Notes: generated by a model from the letters alone, not told the origin. Shown: positions 41,871 through 51,156, counted from the first letter of the stretch. The stretch: 64,000 nt of DNA from Cognaticolwellia sediminilitoris (GCA_002104535.1 NBOG01000002.1:62001-126000), one strand, 5' to 3'. Numbers and translations: made by a program.

Positions 41871-43667
41871 ATGACTGATCTTAACAATGCCTCTGTAGGC
41901 TTTGACGCCCTTGGTTTGCCTGAAAACTTAGTATCTGCTGTAAAAGCACTAGGTTTTGAAACTTCAACGCCAATCCAAGCGCAAACAATTCCCCCTTTAT
42001 TAGCTGGTAAAGATGTACTTGGTGAAGCACAAACAGGTACCGGTAAAACCGCTGCCTTTGGTTTACCTGCACTAGCAAAAATTGACGTAACTATTCGTAA
42101 GCCACAATTAATGGTGTTAGCACCAACGCGTGAGTTAGCGATTCAAGTTGCTGAAGCAATTGAAACTTTTGCTAAAGACATGAAAGGTTTACGTGTTGCC
42201 ACTTTATATGGTGGTCAATCTTACCAACCACAATTTCAACAATTAGAGCGTGGCGCTCAAGTAGTTGTTGGAACGCCTGGTCGCTTGATGGATCACTTAC
42301 GTCGTAAGAGCCTTAAATTAACTAACTTATCATTTTGTGTGCTTGATGAAGCTGATGAAATGTTAAACATGGGCTTTTTAGAAGACATCGAGTGGATCCT
42401 TGAACACTTACCTAAAGAAACACAAATGGCATTGTTCTCTGCAACTATGCCTGCGCAAATTCGTAAAGTAGCGAATCGCTTTTTGAAAGATCCTGAGCAC
42501 ATTAAAGTTGCGGCAGTGAAAAAAGAAAAAGCAAACATTACTCAATACGCATGGAAAGTAAGTGGTATCAACAAGATGACTGCTTTAGAACGTATCGCAG
42601 AAACAATTGAATACGATGCGATGATTATTTTCGTACGTACTCGTAACGATACCATTGAAGTTGCTGAAAAATTAGAACGTGCTGGTTATGCTGCTGTTGC
42701 TTTAAACGGTGATATGAACCAAGCACAACGTGAACGTACTGTAGATCAACTTAAATCAGGCGTTTCATCAATTCTTGTAGCAACAGATGTTGTTGCACGT
42801 GGTCTTGATATTCAACGTATTTCATTAGTTATCAACTATGACTTACCGGGTGATAATGAAGCTTATGTTCACCGTATCGGTCGTACAGGTCGTGCTGGCC
42901 GTAGTGGTACTGCAATCTCATTTGTACGCCCACGTGAAATGTATTCTTTACGTCATTATGAGCGTTTGACATCTGGTACGGTTGCTATGTACGACTTACC
43001 AAATATTCAAGAAATTGGTAAAGCACGTATTGAACGTACTCGTACTGAATTAGCCAGTGTTATTGCTGATAAAGAGTTAACGGCAATGCGTGAAATTATT
43101 GAAGCGATGGCGTCAGAGTCAGAACTTTCAATGACAGACTTAGCAGCAGCGTTACTTTATCAAAAACAGTTAAAGCAACCACTACAGCCGAAAGAAGATC
43201 CTAAGCCTCGTCGTGATGCTCGTGAGAGAAATGATCGTGACGGTGGTCGTAATGATAGTCGTGGCGCTCGTGATTCTCGCGGTGGTCGTAATGACTCACG
43301 TGGTGGTCGTGACGGTGGTCGCAATGAAAACCGCGCTGAACGTGCACCTCGTAAAGCAAAAGTTGCTCGTAGTGATGTTGATTGGCAAACTTACCGTCTA
43401 GAAGTCGGTAAAGAACATGGTGCTCGTCCTGGTGACATCGTTGGCGCAATCGCTAATGAAATTTCATTAGACAGCAGCTACATTGGTGCTATCAACTTGC
43501 ATGATAAGCATAGCTTTGTTCAGTTACCTAAAGGTATGCCTGAGAAGTCTTTTACACAATTAAAACGTGTTCAAGTTCGTCGTCAAGCGCTTGCTATTAC
43601 GGTTTCTGATGTGCAACCTGCAGCAGAGCGCCCAGCTCGTGCACGTAAAGAGCACCGCGCTAACTAA
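41871..43667 (+). CDS. deaD: ATP-dependent DEAD-box RNA helicase DeaD/CsdA
   Basis: A 598-residue RNA helicase active in cold-shock RNA unwinding and 50S ribosome assembly. The core shows AQTGTGKT (residues 53-60), PTRELA, DEAD (159-162), SAT and HRIGRTGR. After the core comes an Arg/Gly/Asp-rich linker (about 440-490) and a DbpA-like RNA-binding domain (VDWQTYRLEVGKEHGARPGDIVGAI...), then a basic tail. This layout separates it from RhlE, SrmB and RhlB. A long leader precedes it and a strong terminator follows. Confidence 0.94.
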   Translation: MTDLNNASVGFDALGLPENLVSAVKALGFETSTPIQAQTIPPLLAGKDVLGEAQTGTGKTAAFGLPALAKIDVTIRKPQLMVLAPTRELAIQVAEAIETFAKDMKGLRVATLYGGQSYQPQFQQLERGAQVVVGTPGRLMDHLRRKSLKLTNLSFCVLDEADEMLNMGFLEDIEWILEHLPKETQMALFSATMPAQIRKVANRFLKDPEHIKVAAVKKEKANITQYAWKVSGINKMTALERIAETIEYDAMIIFVRTRNDTIEVAEKLERAGYAAVALNGDMNQAQRERTVDQLKSGVSSILVATDVVARGLDIQRISLVINYDLPGDNEAYVHRIGRTGRAGRSGTAISFVRPREMYSLRHYERLTSGTVAMYDLPNIQEIGKARIERTRTELASVIADKELTAMREIIEAMASESELSMTDLAAALLYQKQLKQPLQPKEDPKPRRDARERNDRDGGRNDSRGARDSRGGRNDSRGGRDGGRNENRAERAPRKAKVARSDVDWQTYRLEVGKEHGARPGDIVGAIANEISLDSSYIGAINLHDKHSFVQLPKGMPEKSFTQLKRVQVRRQALAITVSDVQPAAERPARARKEHRAN

Positions 43668-43691
43668 TCATTTGCTTAAATAGCATTTGAG

Positions 43692-43728
43692 AAAACGCCA
43701 ACTCTGTTTCAGAGTTGGCGTTTTTTTT
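43692..43728 (+). terminator. Strong terminator after deaD
   Basis: Arms AAAACGCCAACTCTG and CAGAGTTGGCGTTTT (43692-43706, 43710-43724) pair perfectly around TTT, and the T-run continues to 43728. Confidence 0.93.
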
Positions 43729-44013
43729 CGTTTAAATTTTAAATTGAGCAAATATCGTTCGGGTTTTAAATGTGTTAATAGCGGTGATATTGGCGATAAG
43801 GTAGGCGTTATTTTAACTCAAAAACACACTGTAAATAAAATGTTACGGCTGCGGGTGCCGCCAGCTATAGCTTAGTTCCAGCATACTGTTCATTCTACAA
43901 ATTTCGTCGTAAAAATAGATTTACGTTAGAGAAAATGCCAGTTTTTTCATTCACTTCCTCTGCGTCCATTTCACGGTGATAATCGCTTCATTGCTACAGT
44001 GAGAGAAACAACT
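43729..44013 (+). promoter_or_regulatory. Upstream region of the hpd gene
   Basis: Non-coding region before 4-hydroxyphenylpyruvate dioxygenase. A TGTAAA-N6-GTTACG sequence at 43830-43847 faintly resembles a TyrR box, but the second half is poor. Ribosome site GAGAGAAA at 44001-44008. Nothing else stands out. Confidence 0.3.
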
Positions 44014-45057
44014 ATGACAGAAGTAACAAACCCACTAAATTTACGTGGTATTGAGTTTATTGAATACGCATCACCTGATTCTGACTTTATGGAAAATGCC
44101 TTCTATGGTTTTGGCTTTTCTAAAACAAAGAAATTTAAAGGTCGTGATATTGATTACTTTAATCAAAATGATATCCATTTTTTCTTAAACAATGAGCAAG
44201 CTGGATTTTCTCGTGAATTTGCTAAAAGTCATGGACCAGCAATTTGTTCAATGGGCTGGCGCGTAGAAGACGCTGAATTTGCTTTTGAACAAGCCGTTGC
44301 TCGTGGCGCAAAGTCAGCACAAGATGTTGATAACAAATTACCATACCCTGCAATTTACGGTATTGGTGACAGCTTAATTTACTTCATCGAAAAATTTGGC
44401 GCTAAAGGTTCAATTTACCAAGACGACTGTGAAGATTTAGCAGAGCCTGTCATTGTTAAAGACAAAGGCTTTAAAGCGGTTGATCATTTAACCAATAACG
44501 TTTACCAAGGCACAATGGAACATTGGGCTAACTTTTATAAAAATGTTTTTGGTTTTACTGATATTCGCTACTTTGACATCAAAGGTGAAAAATCTGCGCT
44601 GATTTCATACGCACTACAATCACCTTGTGGCACTTTCTGTATTCCAATTAATGAAGGTAAAGGCGAAAGCAATAACCAAATTGATGAATACCTAGATGAA
44701 TATAACGGCCCAGGTGTACAACATTTAGCGTTTATTTCAGATGATTTATTAGGTTCTTTAGATCAATTAGATAAAGATATCATTGATACATTGAATATCG
44801 TGCCAGAATATTATGATGACGTATTTGACCGTATCCCTTGGGTTAAAGAAGATCAGCAACGTATTCGCGATCATCAAGTATTAGTTGATAGCCAAAAAGA
44901 AAATTCATACTTGTTACAGATATTCACTAAGAATATCTTTGGCCCTATCTTTATTGAGATGATCCAACGCGTTGATGATAAAGGTTTTGGCGAAGGTAAC
45001 TTCACTGCTTTATTTAAATCAATCGAATTGAACCAAATAGAGCGTGGCGTGCTTTAA
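44014..45057 (+). CDS. hpd: 4-hydroxyphenylpyruvate dioxygenase
   Basis: Non-haem iron enzyme that converts 4-hydroxyphenylpyruvate to homogentisate in tyrosine breakdown. Two vicinal-oxygen-chelate domains; the iron ligands fit His in VDHLTNNV, His in GVQHLAFIS and Glu in FIEMIQR. Start ATG 44014 (MTEVTNPLNLRG), 347 residues; a GTG five codons upstream is also in frame. Homogentisate 1,2-dioxygenase and the later pathway are not in this window, so the fate of homogentisate cannot be judged here. A clear terminator follows. Confidence 0.93.
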   Translation: MTEVTNPLNLRGIEFIEYASPDSDFMENAFYGFGFSKTKKFKGRDIDYFNQNDIHFFLNNEQAGFSREFAKSHGPAICSMGWRVEDAEFAFEQAVARGAKSAQDVDNKLPYPAIYGIGDSLIYFIEKFGAKGSIYQDDCEDLAEPVIVKDKGFKAVDHLTNNVYQGTMEHWANFYKNVFGFTDIRYFDIKGEKSALISYALQSPCGTFCIPINEGKGESNNQIDEYLDEYNGPGVQHLAFISDDLLGSLDQLDKDIIDTLNIVPEYYDDVFDRIPWVKEDQQRIRDHQVLVDSQKENSYLLQIFTKNIFGPIFIEMIQRVDDKGFGEGNFTALFKSIELNQIERGVL

Positions 45058-45084
45058 GCATCTAGCCTTATAAACGCTACCAAG

Positions 45085-45107
45085 AGCCAGCTGATGCTGG
45101 CTTTTTT
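45085..45107 (+). terminator. Terminator after hpd
   Basis: Seven-base perfect stem AGCCAGC / GCTGGCT (45085-45091, 45096-45102) followed by a T-run to 45107. Confidence 0.88.
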
Positions 45108-45152
45108 ATGTGCTTATTTTAGTCGGGACGGAAATTTGTTGGAGTAATAAAA

Positions 45153-45174
45153 GGCGACTGAAGTCGCCCCTACG
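45153..45174 (-). repeat. REP-like palindrome, copy 1 (reverse orientation)
   Basis: GGCGACT-GA-AGTCGCC followed by CCTACG. Read on the minus strand it is CGTAGGGGCGACTTCAGTC, then GCC. It is the inverted partner of the copy at 45541-45561, with the same head and palindrome. Confidence 0.75.
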
Positions 45175-45196
45175 AAGGTTCAAGGCTTAATGTCTG

Positions 45197-45217
45197 GTAG
45201 GTGTGGCTTTAGCCGCA
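45197..45217 (+). repeat. REP-like palindrome, copy 2
   Basis: Head GTAGG followed by TGTGGCT-TT-AGCCGCA, a palindrome with one G-T pair. Same head-plus-hairpin plan as the other copies but a different stem. Confidence 0.65.
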
Positions 45218-45249
45218 GAAAAACATCAACCAATATAAATACAGGTTTT

Positions 45250-45271
45250 GTAGGTTGGTCTTTAGGCCAAC
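45250..45271 (+). repeat. REP-like palindrome, copy 3
   Basis: Head GTAG followed by GTTGGTCT-TT-AGGCCAAC, a near-perfect palindrome. It faces copy 4 in inverted arrangement 21 bases away. Confidence 0.7.
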
Positions 45272-45292
45272 ACACTCATAGGTTTTGATATT

Positions 45293-45314
45293 GTCGGGCT
45301 AAAGCCCGACCTAC
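45293..45314 (-). repeat. REP-like palindrome, copy 4 (reverse orientation)
   Basis: GTCGGGCT-AA-AGCCCGAC followed by CTAC; on the minus strand it reads GTAG then GTCGGGCTTTAGCCCGAC. A perfect eight-base stem. Confidence 0.75.
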
Positions 45315-45324
45315 AAGTATCTAA

Positions 45325-45505
45325 AGTGGGGTCAGGTACACATTTACTCATTTAGCCGCTACGTTTGCAGCACTGTATGCAAACATTGTATTTACAGGGA
45401 GAAGAGAATGAGAAAATAATGAGTTTTATAAGATCTTCATAATGATTTTGTGCTTTCTCCTTCACTCCTCTTTGTTTTCTCCCTGTGAGTAAATGTTATT
45501 CGACC
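45325..45505. mobile_element. Small nested inverted-repeat element, MITE-like
   Basis: About 180 non-coding bases begin with GTGGGGTCAGGTACACATTT and hold nested inverted repeats: ACATTTACTCA (45340-45350) with TGAGTAAATGT (45486-45496), ACAGGGAGAA (45394-45403) with TTCTCCCTGT (45477-45486), and an inner GTTTGCA/TGCAAAC hairpin (45363-45384). The GGGGTCAGGT opening resembles sequence I associate with REP-associated transposase loci, which is memory and not proof. No transposase gene is present, so it would be non-autonomous or a remnant. Confidence 0.4.
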
Positions 45506-45540
45506 TGCATAGTATTCATACACATTAATGCGTTGTTTTC

Positions 45541-45561
45541 GTAGGGGCGACTTCAGTCGCC
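45541..45561 (+). repeat. REP-like palindrome, copy 5
   Basis: Head GTAGG followed by GGCGACT-TC-AGTCGCC. Identical in core to copy 1 but in the opposite orientation, so the two copies bracket the whole cluster as in a REPIN-type arrangement. Confidence 0.75.
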
Positions 45562-45602
45562 ATATAAGCTCTTAGGCAAAAATCACTACTTTTCAGGCAC
45601 AA

Positions 45603-45625
45603 AAAAAGCGCCATAGGCGCTTTTT
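45603..45625. terminator. Terminator after suhB (bidirectional form)
   Basis: AAAAAGCGCC / GGCGCTTTTT with an ATA loop (45603-45612, 45616-45625). T-runs occur on both strands; on the minus strand it closes suhB. Confidence 0.88.
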
Positions 45626-45643
45626 ATCGGTAAGTATTAAGCG

Positions 45644-46447
45644 TTATTTGCTTAATGCTTCACCTAAGTGAGGGCGAATATCTTTTAAGATTTCTTTCGC
45701 TAAACGAGGGCTACTCGCAACGATGTTACCTGAATTACTGTGATTATGACCACCAACAAAGTCAGTTACTAAACCACCAGCTTCAACAACCATAAGTTCA
45801 CCGGCTGCGGTATCCCAAGGCTTTAAACCAATTTCGAAGTACCCGTCAACACGGCCTGCAGCAACATAAGCTAAGTCTAACGCTGAAGAGCCAGCACGAC
45901 GCATATCTGATGTTTTACCAAATAAGGTTTTGAACATTTCTAAATAAGCATTAGTGTGTTGCTTATGTTTGAAAGGAAAGCCTGTCGCTAAGATAGAACC
46001 TTTAAGTTCTTTAGATTGCTTAACACGGATACGGAAACCGTTAAGTTGTGCGCCTTTACCACGGCTAGCTGTAAATAGCTCACCACGGATTGGATCGTAG
46101 ATCACTGATTGATCTAATTTGCCTTTAACTTTTAAAGCAATTGAAACGGCAAAGTGTGGAATACCTTTAACGAAGTTAGTTGTGCCATCAAGCGGATCAA
46201 TAATCCATTGATAGTCACTTTCTTTACCTTCAATTACGCCACACTCTTCACCAATAATGGTGTGATGTGGGTAAGATTTTTGAATCGTTTCAACAATAGC
46301 TAGTTCAGCACTTATATCAACATTAGTAACGAAATCGTTAGTACCCTTAGATTCAATTTCAATCTTATCTACTTGTTCAAAAGCGCGCAGAATTACTTTG
46401 CCCGCAGCACGCGCAGAACGCACGGCAATATTTAGCATCGGATGCAT
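45644..46447 (-). CDS. suhB: Inositol-1-monophosphatase family protein SuhB
   Basis: Magnesium-dependent phosphatase of 267 residues, the same length as E. coli SuhB, which also binds RNA polymerase and Nus factors to support rRNA transcription. Metal-site motifs GEECG, DPLDGTTNF and WDTAAGELMV are intact. It is read divergently from trmJ, the same neighbour as in E. coli. A moonlighting role in rRNA antitermination is family knowledge only. Confidence 0.94.
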   Translation of the reverse strand: MHPMLNIAVRSARAAGKVILRAFEQVDKIEIESKGTNDFVTNVDISAELAIVETIQKSYPHHTIIGEECGVIEGKESDYQWIIDPLDGTTNFVKGIPHFAVSIALKVKGKLDQSVIYDPIRGELFTASRGKGAQLNGFRIRVKQSKELKGSILATGFPFKHKQHTNAYLEMFKTLFGKTSDMRRAGSSALDLAYVAAGRVDGYFEIGLKPWDTAAGELMVVEAGGLVTDFVGGHNHSNSGNIVASSPRLAKEILKDIRPHLGEALSK

Positions 46448-46824
46448 GATCGACTACCCTATATGTTGTAAAATGTCATAAACAGCTATGTAAAAGAACG
46501 AGGTTAACATTAAGAGACATTATTAAATGTAACCCCTAAAATTAAGCGCGCGAATTATAGCAAACTAATTACTAATTAGCGACTACCTTCTTTATCATTA
46601 CTTACTGTTCTTTCTTCGCTATTGTATTTATAGCCCAATTTTTCTTTTCTTATAAGTAAAAGAACTAATCCATATTGATAAACACTATCAAACTAATATA
46701 AAACTCGTGCTTTTTTCGCAGTACAAGGATAGTGTTCTGTGTTAACATTATCGACAATTTTAGCCATCTAGATAGGCAGCAATAGTCCGTTAATTGTTGT
46801 CTACAAAATAAGTAAGTGTAAATA
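46448..46824. promoter_or_regulatory. Divergent promoter region suhB / trmJ
   Basis: A 377-base non-coding region. Two symmetric sequences stand out: the palindrome CTAATTA-C-TAATTAG at 46565-46579 and the nine-base inverted repeat AACACTATC (46681-46689) with GATAGTGTT (46728-46736). Neither matches a regulator site I can name. Short frames here lack support. Confidence 0.35.
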
Positions 46825-47592
46825 ATGTCAGATTCTTTATTAAATAAGGTACGTATAGTTCTCGTAAACACCTCAGATTGTCGCAATATCGGCTCAGCCG
46901 CTCGCGCCATGAAAACGATGGGTTTAACAGATCTTGTTTTAGTTGATCCAATTGAAATGCCAAACGGTCAAGCGCAAGCATTAGCCGCAGGTGCAACGGA
47001 TGTACTAGCTAATGCAAAAGTTTTTTCGACGCTTGAAGAAGCGATCAGTGACTGTGGCTTAGTGGTGGGTACTAGTGCTCGTTCACGCACATTGCCTTGG
47101 CCAATGCTGGAACCTAGAGGCTGTGGTGAAAAGTTAATCACTGAAGCACAAGAATATCCTGTCGCGTTAGTTTTTGGTCGTGAGAGCAGTGGTTTAACCA
47201 ATGAAGAATTGCAGTTATGTCACTTTCACGTGCAAATACCCGCTAATCCTGAATATAGTTCATTGAATTTGGCGATGGCTGTGCAAACGTTAAGTTATGA
47301 GGTGCGTACTAGCTTTTTAGCGCATGAACAAAAAGCATTCTCAAATACTGACAATGAAGAATATCCAATTGTTGATGAAACAGAGCGTTTTTATCAGCAT
47401 TTTGAAAATGCATTAAAAGCAACGGGCTTTATTGTACCGAGCCACCCAGGTTTAGTTATGACTAAGCTGCGTCGTTTATTTAATCGCGCAAGACCTGACG
47501 TAAAAGAATTGAAAATGATGCGTGGTATTTTGGCCTCAGTTGACCGTTGTGCCAAAACAGCTAACGATAAAGATAATAAAGAAGAATCATAG
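46825..47592 (+). CDS. trmJ: tRNA (cytidine/uridine-32-2'-O-)-methyltransferase TrmJ
   Basis: SPOUT-class methyltransferase that adds a 2'-O-methyl group at position 32 of several tRNAs. The N-terminal SPOUT domain shows [22 protein letters not shown] and [15 protein letters not shown], followed by [14 protein letters not shown]; the C-terminal 80 residues form the dimer and tRNA-recognition extension. 255 residues. It sits before cysE-isc as in other gammaproteobacteria. Confidence 0.94.
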   Translation: MSDSLLNKVRIVLVNTSDCRNIGSAARAMKTMGLTDLVLVDPIEMPNGQAQALAAGATDVLANAKVFSTLEEAISDCGLVVGTSARSRTLPWPMLEPRGCGEKLITEAQEYPVALVFGRESSGLTNEELQLCHFHVQIPANPEYSSLNLAMAVQTLSYEVRTSFLAHEQKAFSNTDNEEYPIVDETERFYQHFENALKATGFIVPSHPGLVMTKLRRLFNRARPDVKELKMMRGILASVDRCAKTANDKDNKEES

Positions 47593-47655
47593 ACGCTGAT
47601 TGCTAATACGGTTGTAGCGATGAGCAGCTAGTACTCCAGAATTAAGGAACGTGAA

Positions 47656-48465
47656 ATGTTTAACCGCATGAAAGAAGATATTAATAGTGTATTCGATAGG
47701 GATCCCGCAGCACGAAATGTATTTGAAGTGTTGACGAATTACCCTGGTTTACACGCGGTTTGGTTTCATCGTTTAAGCCATAAATTATGGAAATGTAATT
47801 GGAAATGGTTAGCGCGTTCGCTGTCGACATTTTCACGCTGGCTTACCGGTATTGAGATCCATCCCGGCGCTACTATCGGCCGTCGATTTTTTATCGATCA
47901 CGGGATGGGAGTTGTCATCGGTGGCACAGCTGAAATAGGCAATGATGTTACTTTATACCAAGGTGTTACGCTTGGCGGCACCAGTTGGAGCCCAGGTAAG
48001 CGTCACCCAACATTAATGGATAACGTGGTTATTGGCGCTGGCGCTAAAATTTTAGGACCAATTACCATCGGTAAGCACGGTAAAGTGGGCTCAAATTCTG
48101 TGGTTGTAAAAGACGTGCCTGATCATGCTACTGCCGTGGGTATCCCCGGTCGTATTGTTAGCCCTAATAAAGACAATAGCGATGCAAAAGAACGCGAAAA
48201 AGTCGCTAAAAAATATGGCTTTGATGCTTATGCTGTCGCTACAGATAATCCTGATCCTGTAGCCAAAGCGATAGGGCGTTTACTTGATCATATGCATTTA
48301 ATGGACAACAAAGTGTCGGATTTATGCCGCGAAGTAAATCAACTTGGTGGTGAAGTTTGTCAAGAAGCTTTACCTGAATTGAGAGTTGGTGAATTCGATG
48401 AAGATGAGAAAGCCGCAGCCAAACGAAGAGAAAGCGCAACAGAGTCTTTTGATCCAACCATTTAG
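47656..48465 (+). CDS. cysE: Serine O-acetyltransferase CysE
   Basis: Makes O-acetylserine for cysteine synthesis. Left-handed beta-helix of hexapeptide repeats ([31 protein letters not shown]) with the catalytic His/Asp in FIDHGMG. The N-terminal helical domain is short (the beta-helix starts near residue 60), like the EpsC/CysE2 type found next to isc genes in Azotobacter, and the C-terminus has an extra charged tail of about 100 residues. Cysteine is the sulfur source for IscS, which makes the linkage to the isc operon sensible. Confidence 0.92.
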   Translation: MFNRMKEDINSVFDRDPAARNVFEVLTNYPGLHAVWFHRLSHKLWKCNWKWLARSLSTFSRWLTGIEIHPGATIGRRFFIDHGMGVVIGGTAEIGNDVTLYQGVTLGGTSWSPGKRHPTLMDNVVIGAGAKILGPITIGKHGKVGSNSVVVKDVPDHATAVGIPGRIVSPNKDNSDAKEREKVAKKYGFDAYAVATDNPDPVAKAIGRLLDHMHLMDNKVSDLCREVNQLGGEVCQEALPELRVGEFDEDEKAAAKRRESATESFDPTI

Positions 48466-48505
48466 CTGGTTGAAAATAGACGGTTCGATAAGCTTTATTC
48501 ACAAT

Positions 48506-48543
48506 AAAACATAAGCGAAAGTGACTTAAAACGCTTATGTTTT
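48506..48543 (+). terminator. Hairpin after cysE
   Basis: Perfect 12-base arms AAAACATAAGCG and CGCTTATGTTTT (48506-48517, 48532-48543) with a 14-base loop, followed by GCCTTTT. It likely separates cysE from iscR transcription. Confidence 0.65.
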
Positions 48544-48578
48544 GCCTTTTGATTGACTAATTTTTAAACCCGCGTAAA

Positions 48579-48603
48579 ATACTTGAGTAAATCACTCGGG
48601 TAT
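48579..48603 (+). promoter_or_regulatory. IscR type 1 binding site upstream of iscR
   Basis: ATACTTGAGT-N5-ACTCGGGTAT is a 25-base near-palindrome that fits the known type 1 IscR consensus (ATA-SYYGACT-RWWWY-AGTCRRS-TAT) at almost all positions. It lies about 60 bases before the iscR start, as expected for feedback repression by [2Fe-2S]-IscR. Confidence 0.78.
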
Positions 48604-48628
48604 TTAGTTGACTATTTTATAAGGTTAT
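48604..48628 (+). promoter_or_regulatory. Probable second IscR site overlapping the isc promoter
   Basis: Directly abutting the first site, TTAGTTGACTATTTT is an excellent left half of a type 1 site, while the right half (ATAAGGTTAT) is degenerate. TATTTTAT here could also serve as the -10 element. Tandem IscR sites are the rule at isc promoters. Confidence 0.55.
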
Positions 48629-48662
48629 GTAAAATTGCGCAGCAAATTGATAGGGGTAACAA

Positions 48663-49172
48663 ATGAAACTGACGTCTAAAGGCCGATATGCTGTAACAGC
48701 GATGCTTGATGTAGCTATTCATGCTGCAACTGGACCTGTTCCTTTGGCTGATATTTCTGAACGCCAAGGTATCTCATTATCATACTTAGAACAGCTTTTT
48801 TCACGCCTGAGAAAAAATGGACTTGTTAATAGTATTCGCGGCCCTGGTGGCGGATATCGTTTAGGTAAATGTTCTGCTCAAATTGCCATTGCTGATGTTA
48901 TTAACGCAGTAGATGAAAGTATCAATGCCACAAAATGTGGTGGTACAGGCAACTGTCAAGACGGCCAGCAATGCTTAACGCATTATTTATGGACTGACTT
49001 AAGCGATCGAATTGAAGATTTTTTAAAAAGCATTTCTCTTGCCGAGCTCGTCGAGCAACGAAATGTTAAAATAGTGTCTCAACGACAAGATGAAGCCACC
49101 GCGAAAGCGCGTAAATCACCATCGTTAGAAACATTAATTACCACTCGTAATATTATGAATGACTGGCATTAG
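48663..49172 (+). CDS. iscR: Fe-S cluster assembly transcriptional regulator IscR
   Basis: Rrf2-family repressor that senses cluster supply. Helix-turn-helix in residues 28-60 ([23 protein letters not shown]). The [2Fe-2S] ligands C92, C98, C104 and H107 match E. coli numbering exactly. 169 residues. First gene of the isc operon; it should repress its own promoter through the sites at 48579-48628 when loaded with a cluster. Confidence 0.96.
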   Translation: MKLTSKGRYAVTAMLDVAIHAATGPVPLADISERQGISLSYLEQLFSRLRKNGLVNSIRGPGGGYRLGKCSAQIAIADVINAVDESINATKCGGTGNCQDGQQCLTHYLWTDLSDRIEDFLKSISLAELVEQRNVKIVSQRQDEATAKARKSPSLETLITTRNIMNDWH

Positions 49173-49201
49173 TTGCCCGTTCAACTGGAGATTATTAATC
49201 A

Positions 49202-50416
49202 ATGAAGCTTCCTATTTATTTTGATTATTCAGCAACAACACCGGTAGATAAGCGTGTTGCTGAAAAAATGATGCAATATATGACCACAGATGGTTTTTAC
49301 GGAAACCCTGCGTCTCGTTCACACAAATTCGGCTGGCAAGCAGAAGAGGCGGTGGATATCGCTCGTAATCAAATTGCTGATCTGATTAACGCTGATCCAC
49401 GTGAAATAGTTATCACCTCAGGTGCTACAGAATCAAATAACCTAGCCATCAAAGGTGCTGCTAAGTTTTACAGCAAAAAAGGTAAGCACATTATTACCTG
49501 TAAAACGGAACATAAAGCCGTTTTAGATACTTGTCGTGAATTAGAGCGTCAAGGTTTTGAAGTAACTTACCTAGACCCAGAGTCAAACGGTTTAATTGAT
49601 TTAAAGAAATTAGAAGCTGCTATTCGCGAAGACACAGTACTTATTAGTATTATGCATGTGAATAACGAAATTGGTGTTATTCAAGACATCGCTGAAATTG
49701 GCGAAATGTGTCGTGCTCGCAAAATTATATTCCATGTTGATGCCGCGCAGAGTGCCGGTAAAATCAACATTGACTTACAGAATTTAAAAGTCGATTTAAT
49801 GTCTTTTTCTGCCCATAAAATTTATGGTCCTAAAGGCATTGGTGCACTTTATGTTTCTCGTAAGCCTCGTGTACGTTTAGAGTCACAAATCCACGGTGGT
49901 GGACATGAACGTGGTATGCGTAGCGGCACGTTAGCAACGCACCAAATCGTTGGTATGGGCGAAGCATTTAGAATCGCGAAAGAAGAATTAGCACAAGACG
50001 AAGCACACGTAACAAAAATGCGTGACCGTTTATGGGCTGGTTTAAACGATATGGAACAAGTTTTCGTTAACGGTGATTTTGACAAACGTTACCCTGGTAA
50101 CTTAAACGTTAGCTTCAACTTTGTTGAAGGCGAGTCGTTAATTATGGCGTTAAAAGACTTAGCGGTATCTTCAGGTTCAGCCTGTACATCAGCAAGTTTA
50201 GAGCCATCATACGTATTACGCGCATTAGGATTAAATGATGAAATGGCCCATAGCTCAATTCGTTTTAGCTTTGGTCGTTTTACCACAGAAGAAGAAATTG
50301 ACTACGCCATTGACCTGATTAAAAAGGCAATTGGCCATTTACGTGACATGTCACCGCTTTGGGAAATGTTCAAAGACGGTATCGATTTAGACTCAATAGA
50401 GTGGGCTGCTCACTAG
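49202..50416 (+). CDS. iscS: Cysteine desulfurase IscS
   Basis: PLP enzyme that takes sulfur from cysteine and passes it to IscU and to tRNA thiolation. The PLP lysine K206 (SAHKIYGP) and the persulfide cysteine C328 ([10 protein letters not shown]) have the same numbering as in E. coli, and all 404 residues are collinear. Ribosome site GGAG at 49188-49191. It follows iscR after 29 bases. Confidence 0.97.
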   Translation: MKLPIYFDYSATTPVDKRVAEKMMQYMTTDGFYGNPASRSHKFGWQAEEAVDIARNQIADLINADPREIVITSGATESNNLAIKGAAKFYSKKGKHIITCKTEHKAVLDTCRELERQGFEVTYLDPESNGLIDLKKLEAAIREDTVLISIMHVNNEIGVIQDIAEIGEMCRARKIIFHVDAAQSAGKINIDLQNLKVDLMSFSAHKIYGPKGIGALYVSRKPRVRLESQIHGGGHERGMRSGTLATHQIVGMGEAFRIAKEELAQDEAHVTKMRDRLWAGLNDMEQVFVNGDFDKRYPGNLNVSFNFVEGESLIMALKDLAVSSGSACTSASLEPSYVLRALGLNDEMAHSSIRFSFGRFTTEEEIDYAIDLIKKAIGHLRDMSPLWEMFKDGIDLDSIEWAAH

Positions 50417-50434
50417 AGCAACAGGAGAAATAAC

Positions 50435-50818
50435 ATGGCTTATAGCGAAAAAGTAATTGATCATTATGAAAATCCACGCAACGTTGGTTCTTTAGATAAA
50501 AATGATCCACAAGTTGCCACTGGTATGGTTGGCGCACCTGCATGTGGTGACGTGATGAAGTTACAACTTAAAATTTCAGCTGACGGTATTATCGAAGATG
50601 CGAAATTTAAAACTTACGGTTGTGGTTCTGCGATCGCCTCAAGCTCATTAGTTACTGAATGGGTTAAAGGCAAGTCGATTGACGAAGCTGGTGAAATTAA
50701 AAACACCGCAATTGCTGAAGAACTTGCTTTACCGCCAGTGAAAATTCACTGTTCGATTTTAGCAGAAGACGCAATTAAAGCGGCAATCGAAGATTACCGT
50801 AGTAAGCACAAAGGTTAA
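50435..50818 (+). CDS. iscU: Iron-sulfur scaffold protein IscU
   Basis: Scaffold on which [2Fe-2S] clusters are built. Ligands C37, C63 and C106 plus D39 are present, as is LPPVK (99-103), the binding motif for the HscA chaperone. 127 residues. Ribosome site AGGAG directly before the start. Confidence 0.97.
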   Translation: MAYSEKVIDHYENPRNVGSLDKNDPQVATGMVGAPACGDVMKLQLKISADGIIEDAKFKTYGCGSAIASSSLVTEWVKGKSIDEAGEIKNTAIAEELALPPVKIHCSILAEDAIKAAIEDYRSKHKG

Positions 50819-50832
50819 GCTGGAGACAAACT

Positions 50833-51156
50833 ATGAGTGTAACGATGACACCTGCCGCAACTGACAGGGTAAAATCGTTTATCGAAAACCGAGGCAAGGG
50901 CCTTGGTTTACGATTAGGTATTAAAACAACGGGTTGTTCTGGTTTAGCTTATGTACTTGAATTTGTCGATGAGCTAAATGAAGACGACACACTGTTTTCT
51001 ATCAATGACTGTAATATCATCATTGATGGTAAAAGCTTGGTTTACCTTGATGGTATCGAACTTGATTTTGTTAAAGAAGGTTTGAACGAAGGCTTTAAAT
51101 TCACCAACCCGAACGCTAAAGGCGAATGTGGCTGTGGTGAAAGTTTTAATGTTTAG
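50833..51156 (+). CDS. iscA: Iron-sulfur assembly A-type carrier IscA
   Basis: A-type carrier that takes clusters to apoproteins, especially [4Fe-4S] targets such as LipA and complex I subunits. The three ligand cysteines are C35 (TTGCSG), C99 and C101 (CGCGES). 107 residues, ribosome site GGAG. Confidence 0.96.
   Translation: MSVTMTPAATDRVKSFIENRGKGLGLRLGIKTTGCSGLAYVLEFVDELNEDDTLFSINDCNIIIDGKSLVYLDGIELDFVKEGLNEGFKFTNPNAKGECGCGESFNV

Noticed and set aside
43201-43449. His/Asp/Arg-rich frames on both strands within deaD
   Set aside because: Shadows of the Arg/Gly/Asp-rich linker of the helicase; low complexity, no start signals.
43830-43847. TyrR-like box before hpd
   Set aside because: Only the first half and part of the second match the TGTAAA-N6-TTTACA pattern; chance is likely in AT-rich DNA.
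46665-46910. Minus-strand frames of 68-81 residues overlapping the trmJ start
   Set aside because: They run antisense into trmJ and lack ribosome sites and conserved features; trmJ on the plus strand is clear.
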